A DNA stretch of 64,000 bases from Planctomycetia bacterium (lineage in GTDB: Bacteria > Planctomycetota > UBA8108 > SXIK01): the NCBI GenBank assembly GCA_005772855.1, contig SXIK01000173.1, forward strand, positions 28,895-92,894, given 5' to 3'. This document shows positions 60,380 through 64,000 of the stretch, one piece after another (the first letter of the stretch is position 1; every line of letters starts with the position of its first letter). The translations under genes and the position numbers were made by a program. Below the pieces are notes generated by a model. That model saw only the letters and a list, made by a program, of their open reading frames with translations. It was not told where the DNA came from and made no database searches.

Positions 60380-62443
60380 CTACTTCTTCCGACCAGGTTT
60401 TCTTGGCTTCGAGCCTTGCCGGGACGCAGAGGGCTTTGGAGCAAGTTTCATATTGGCTTTTCGAGCGGCAGGAATCACGGGGGTAGTGGGAGCGCTCGGC
60501 TTGCCGCTCCCCAGAACCGTCGGTCGCATGGGAGCGCTGAGGCTCTTGCCCAGGCTGACTCCTTCGGTCCTTCGGAGTGCGGCGGCTGCCGGAGACTTCG
60601 AAGCAGCAGCAATGTTCCCCTGAAGCGGGGACTTGGCCCCAGGATTCCCAGGCGCCTGGTGCGAACCGGCGAGCACTGGGGAGGTCGCCGAGCTGCCAGA
60701 GGCGACCGGCAAGAGGCCAGCCTTCTTGAGCTTTCTGAGCTCCTTCTTGCGAGCAACCTCGGCGGCAACCCGCCCGGCCTCCACAGCAGCCTCCAAGGTC
60801 TTGGCCTGAAGTTGAAGTTTGTGAGCGGCAGGCCCCATCTCCTTGCTCTTCGGGTATTTCTTTACCACATGCTCCAGCATGGCCGTGGAGAAGGGCCGCA
60901 TGTCTTCCCCTTCTTCGGAGAAATGGAAACCCAGGTAGAAGAAATCTTCGGAATCCAGATTCTTGTCGTGGACAAGGCGCTTTACGAGGTCGTCGTAGTT
61001 GTCGTAAATGAGGGCCCGAATCACACGCAGGCCAAGGTTCGCTCGCCGGGCTGCGGGGGCCAGATCCTTCGAGCTCGACTTTACGAGCGCCACGGCAAGG
61101 AGGTAGCGTCCTTCTGCCGTGATCAGGTGGTTGTCCCACAAAATCTGGAGTAGCCCCGCCATACGTTCCCAACGGTCCTTTAACTTGCCCTTCTTGAGCA
61201 ATTGCGCTTTTTCGTAAATCCGTTTGCGAAGCGGCTGGGGATCGAGGCTTTTCACAAACTCGAGGAAAGACTTGTAGTGCAGGTCGTTCTCCTCGTAGAG
61301 GGCCAGAAGCTTGGAAGATGCTCGCTCCACATACTTCTGTCGAGTCTCCTGGGGGAAATCCCGGAGGATCGCGTTGATACGCTGCGTAACCTCGAGGTCA
61401 TCCGTCTTCATGAGGAGCGAGAAAAGGCTCTCGATCGACTTTGGCATTTTTCGGAGAGCCGCCTCGGCCGCATCCCGTACGCGAAAGCGTGAATCCGCCA
61501 GGAACGGAAGAATGGCCTCGGCCACTTCGGGCCGATCCGAGCTTTGCAATCGCTCAAATATGTGGATGTGCACCGAGAAATGCGGTGTCTGGTGTAGAAG
61601 AACCACAAGCTTCGGCAGCAATTTCCTGGGGAGCTCAAGCCTCTGAAACGCGAAAAGCCCGTTTTGAGCAACGTTGTGCCAGTCCTCGTCGCAGAGGCTC
61701 TTCCAAAGGAATTGCTCTTCTGCTGTGGAAAGCTTCGTCTTGCCGACTAGCCTGTTGAAGGAGACCATCGCGTGCCGCCTCACCTCGCTTGGATACTTCT
61801 TGTCCGCCAGCAGGCGTAGCTCGTTTCGAGCTCGTGTGGCCACACTCCCTCCACGAAAGTGCCCCAGCAGGATGGCTGCAGTCACAAGAACTTGGGGGTG
61901 CTTCTCTATCTCCTTGGATCGTAGAAGCCGCAACACCATGCCATAGATCGGGCTCTGGAGGGCCGGGGGCATGCGATCAAGCGCCTCGCAGATGCAAAGC
62001 GCAAGGTGCTTCTGAAGCTCGAAAGGCTCTTCGGGCAGAATCTTGAGGAGGAACTGGAGCGCAGGCTTGCCACCGATTCGAGCCAGAGCGGTAATGACAG
62101 CCTTCTTGCCATGGAAGTCGGCCTCGGGGTAAAGGACCCTTAGCTGCCCAATCACGCTCGGTCCCACCGAGGAGATGACCGCCATGGCCTGCTCCCTTAG
62201 CGGACCCGACTCCAGGATCAGCGGAACTACCGTATGCGCCACATCCTTCGCCCCCAATCGAGCAAGAGCCCTGAGGGCACCCAACCGAAGCTCATCGTGC
62301 GGCTCACGCAGACAACGCCCCAGGGAGTGAATCACAGACTTCGAGGATAACCCGATCTCCGCGACGACTCGTACGGAGGCAATACGGAGCTCGATGTCGT
62401 CCGAGTCGAGGAGTCGGGAGAGCTTGCTGAGGAGCGCGTTCAT
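60380..62443 (-). CDS. HEAT-repeat protein with basic Ala/Pro/Lys C-terminal tail
   Basis: 687 residues from the ATG at 62443 (AGGA five bases upstream); the track start at 62575 adds a leader across an AT-rich promoter-like region. The first 430 residues are a chain of HEAT or PBS-lyase-type helical repeats (DIELRIASVRVVAEIG, DELRLGALRALARLG, HGKKAVITALARIGGKPALQFLLKIL, FRVRDAAEAALRKMP), which serve as protein-binding scaffolds. The last 120 residues (KKELRKLKKAGLLPVASGSSATSP .. KPSASRQGSKPRKPGRKK) are disordered, rich in Ala, Ser, Pro and Lys, and resemble histone-H1-like tails; they might bind nucleic acid or membranes. No signal peptide. Confidence 0.75.
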   Translation of the reverse strand: MNALLSKLSRLLDSDDIELRIASVRVVAEIGLSSKSVIHSLGRCLREPHDELRLGALRALARLGAKDVAHTVVPLILESGPLREQAMAVISSVGPSVIGQLRVLYPEADFHGKKAVITALARIGGKPALQFLLKILPEEPFELQKHLALCICEALDRMPPALQSPIYGMVLRLLRSKEIEKHPQVLVTAAILLGHFRGGSVATRARNELRLLADKKYPSEVRRHAMVSFNRLVGKTKLSTAEEQFLWKSLCDEDWHNVAQNGLFAFQRLELPRKLLPKLVVLLHQTPHFSVHIHIFERLQSSDRPEVAEAILPFLADSRFRVRDAAEAALRKMPKSIESLFSLLMKTDDLEVTQRINAILRDFPQETRQKYVERASSKLLALYEENDLHYKSFLEFVKSLDPQPLRKRIYEKAQLLKKGKLKDRWERMAGLLQILWDNHLITAEGRYLLAVALVKSSSKDLAPAARRANLGLRVIRALIYDNYDDLVKRLVHDKNLDSEDFFYLGFHFSEEGEDMRPFSTAMLEHVVKKYPKSKEMGPAAHKLQLQAKTLEAAVEAGRVAAEVARKKELRKLKKAGLLPVASGSSATSPVLAGSHQAPGNPGAKSPLQGNIAAASKSPAAAALRRTEGVSLGKSLSAPMRPTVLGSGKPSAPTTPVIPAARKANMKLAPKPSASRQGSKPRKPGRKK

Positions 62444-62523
62444 GGGTCCTGACGTTTTTTTGGTTAAATAGGACAAAATGGAGAGCACAACATAACTTGA
62501 TCCAAACCAAAAGAACAGTTTTT

Positions 62524-62552
62524 TTGATCCAGGCTCTCCAGTACAGTAAAAT
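62524..62552 (+). promoter_or_regulatory. Candidate sigma-70-type promoter for the aldehyde dehydrogenase
   Basis: TTGATC at 62524-62529, a 17-base spacer, and TAAAAT at 62547-62552, about 94 bases before the ATG at 62646. The surrounding divergent intergenic region is clearly AT-rich relative to the genes. Confidence 0.5.
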
Positions 62553-62645
62553 CGGCCTAAAGTTTTCTGGTACAACGAATTAGGATATCAAGAGCCTCTT
62601 TCGGGGAAGCGAATCTGCCGAACCTACTGAAAAGGAGTCTGACCC

Positions 62646-64000
62646 ATGCACACTGGCACGTACGCTCGAGGCTGGTTCGCCAACGGACCCACAGGGACTT
62701 CCTGGAACCCAGCGACCGAGGAGCCGCTCGGGGTAATTCGAAGCTCGAGCCTGTCAGACTATCGGCAGGCCCTCGAGGTCGCAGGCAACGAGTATCTCTC
62801 CTGGCGCCTTCTGCCCGCGCCAAGGCGAGGGGAGCTCGTACGGCAGTTGGGCGAGGCCCTGAGACACCAAAAGAAGGCTCTGGCGAGGCTCGTGAGCCAG
62901 GAGAGCGGGAAAATCCTCTCCGAAGGGGAGGGCGAGGTGCAGGAGATGATCGACATCGCCGATTTCGCTGCCGGCCTGTCTCGTCAAGTCGGAGGCCTTA
63001 CGCTCCCCAGTGAGCGCCCGGAGCATCGAATCATCGAGGAGTGGCATCCACTGGGTGTGGTGGGCGTGATCACAGCTTTCAATTTTCCCGTCGCGGTTTG
63101 GGCGTGGAACGCGTTCATTGCCATCGTCTGCGGAAACACCGTGGTTTGGAAACCCTCCGAGAAGACTTCTCTGACCGCAATCGAAGCCACCCGCATCGCG
63201 GCGGGCGTCCTCGAACCGGCGGGATGGGGCGGGGTCCTCAACCTTGTGACCGGAGGCGCGGAGATAGGCGAGAGGATCGCAAGCGAGCCAACCATTCCCC
63301 TGGTAAGCGCAACGGGAAGCTGTCGCATGGGGCGAAAGGTCGCGGAATCCGTCGCAAAGCGGCTCGGCCGCACGCTGCTCGAGCTCGGCGGTAACAACGC
63401 GGTGATCGTACTCAACGACGCGGCAGAAGACCTCGCGCTCAGGGCTGTCGTCTTTGGCGCCGTCGGAACATCCGGGCAGCGCTGCACCACGACCCGCCGC
63501 CTGATTCTTCAGGAAGGGATTGCGAAACGGTTCGAGGAGCGGCTGGTTCAGGCCTACCGCTCGATACAGCCGGGAGATCCACTCACGGAAGGTACTCTGC
63601 TCGGTCCCCTCATCGACGAGGCTGCGGTGAAGTCCTTCGAGGAGGCCGTCGAACAGGCACGCAAAGAAGGCGGGGAGATCCTCTGTGGCGGAAAGCGAGT
63701 CCCACGAAAAGGGCACTATGTGGAGCCCACCCTCATTCGCGCCCACCCTGACATGCCGATCGTCGGTGAGGAGACCTTTGCCCCGATTCTCTACATCTTC
63801 CGGGTGAAGGACCTTGTCGAGGCAATTGGCGTGCAAAACTCGGTTCGCCAGGGGCTCTCATCGGCGATCTTCACGGACTCGCTTCGCTCGGCGGAGACTT
63901 TCCTCGGCCCAGCCGGCAGCGACTGCGGAATCGCAAACGTGAACGTCGGCACCAGCGGCGCCGAAATCGGGGGAGCCTTCGGGGGCGAGAAGGAAACTGG
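62646..64000 (+). CDS. ALDH7-type (antiquitin-like) aldehyde dehydrogenase, 3' end beyond the window
   Basis: This gene is absent from the ORF track because it has no stop in the window. From the ATG at 62646 (GGAG eight bases upstream) 451 codons stay open. Translation gives family sequence throughout: GVVGVITAFNFPVAVWAWNAFIAIVCGNTVVWKPSEKT, the general-base Glu246 in LELGGNN, and catalytic Cys280 in GTSGQRCTTTRRL, the antiquitin-type signature, then GEETFAPILY near the end. ALDH7 enzymes oxidise alpha-aminoadipic semialdehyde in lysine breakdown, or betaine and other aldehydes. The last roughly 50 residues are missing. The shadow ORFs listed here (62754-63836 minus, 63041-63394 plus) are artefacts of this gene. 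Confidence 0.95.
   Translation, partial: MHTGTYARGWFANGPTGTSWNPATEEPLGVIRSSSLSDYRQALEVAGNEYLSWRLLPAPRRGELVRQLGEALRHQKKALARLVSQESGKILSEGEGEVQEMIDIADFAAGLSRQVGGLTLPSERPEHRIIEEWHPLGVVGVITAFNFPVAVWAWNAFIAIVCGNTVVWKPSEKTSLTAIEATRIAAGVLEPAGWGGVLNLVTGGAEIGERIASEPTIPLVSATGSCRMGRKVAESVAKRLGRTLLELGGNNAVIVLNDAAEDLALRAVVFGAVGTSGQRCTTTRRLILQEGIAKRFEERLVQAYRSIQPGDPLTEGTLLGPLIDEAAVKSFEEAVEQARKEGGEILCGGKRVPRKGHYVEPTLIRAHPDMPIVGEETFAPILYIFRVKDLVEAIGVQNSVRQGLSSAIFTDSLRSAETFLGPAGSDCGIANVNVGTSGAEIGGAFGGEKET

Noticed and set aside
59855-61153. 432-codon plus-strand ORF across the beta-helix and HEAT genes
   Set aside because: It crosses the intergenic gap and antisense sequence of two supported genes; no motif recognised.

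Overview
The window is a GC-rich bacterial chromosome segment. It is dense with housekeeping genes on both strands and shows no phage, IS element, CRISPR array, rRNA or tRNA. Several features suggest Planctomycetota or a similar deep-branching, large-genome lineage, probably uncultured: a secreted beta-helix protein ending in paired dockerin-like Asp-rich repeats, an FHA-Ser/Thr kinase with an AAA/TPR-type regulatory region, a HEAT-repeat protein with a basic tail, an AsmA-like giant, carboxypeptidase-regulatory repeat proteins, and many genes with weak or absent Shine-Dalgarno sequences. This assignment is inference; there is no rRNA to settle it.

Layout. 1-5.2 kb: end of an unknown gene, an anti-sigma/antagonist (RsbW/STAS) pair, a 400-bp hairpin-rich repeat, a lone MshEN c-di-GMP-type protein and mutS. 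5.2-12.6 kb (minus strand): an FHA kinase whose kinase fold is split by about 515 residues of AAA/TPR-like sequence, a small hypothetical, a YyaL-type thioredoxin-domain protein and 2-oxoacid dehydrogenase E1 alpha/beta. 12.7-24.4 kb: two exported or anchored proteins, a TraF-like beta-barrel protein, tex, a LarA-like protein, a methyltransferase, a VOC-domain protein and mutY. 24.5-32.5 kb (minus strand): AsmA-like protein, tsaB, a lipoprotein, an MscS channel with a cyclic-nucleotide-binding domain, and serS. 32.8-45.6 kb (plus strand): hypothetical-transglutaminase-queA, a J-domain protein, mdh with an FGGY-like protein and a methyltransferase in overlapping frames, ugd, proB and polA. 45.7-55.2 kb: a TGS GTPase, a PhnD-like binding protein beside a double-module hybrid histidine kinase, and a 1458-residue fusion of two rhodaneses, a YidC/Oxa1 insertase and a rifampin-phosphotransferase-like dikinase. 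55.2-64 kb: threonine dehydratase-like enzyme, alpha/beta hydrolase, Ogt, Nudix, beta-helix protein, HEAT protein, and an ALDH7-type aldehyde dehydrogenase that runs off the end and is missing from the ORF track.

Three things stand out as possibly undescribed. (1) A Ser/Thr kinase is interrupted exactly between its catalytic loop and its DFG motif by a degenerate AAA/wHTH/TPR-like module. (2) A rhodanese-rhodanese-YidC-phosphotransferase membrane fusion. (3) A dispersed intergenic element (three copies at 1.2, 5.2 and 29.6 kb) with conserved ends and a variable number of internal hairpins. A weaker fourth theme is hairpins without a U-tract that begin at or inside stop codons.
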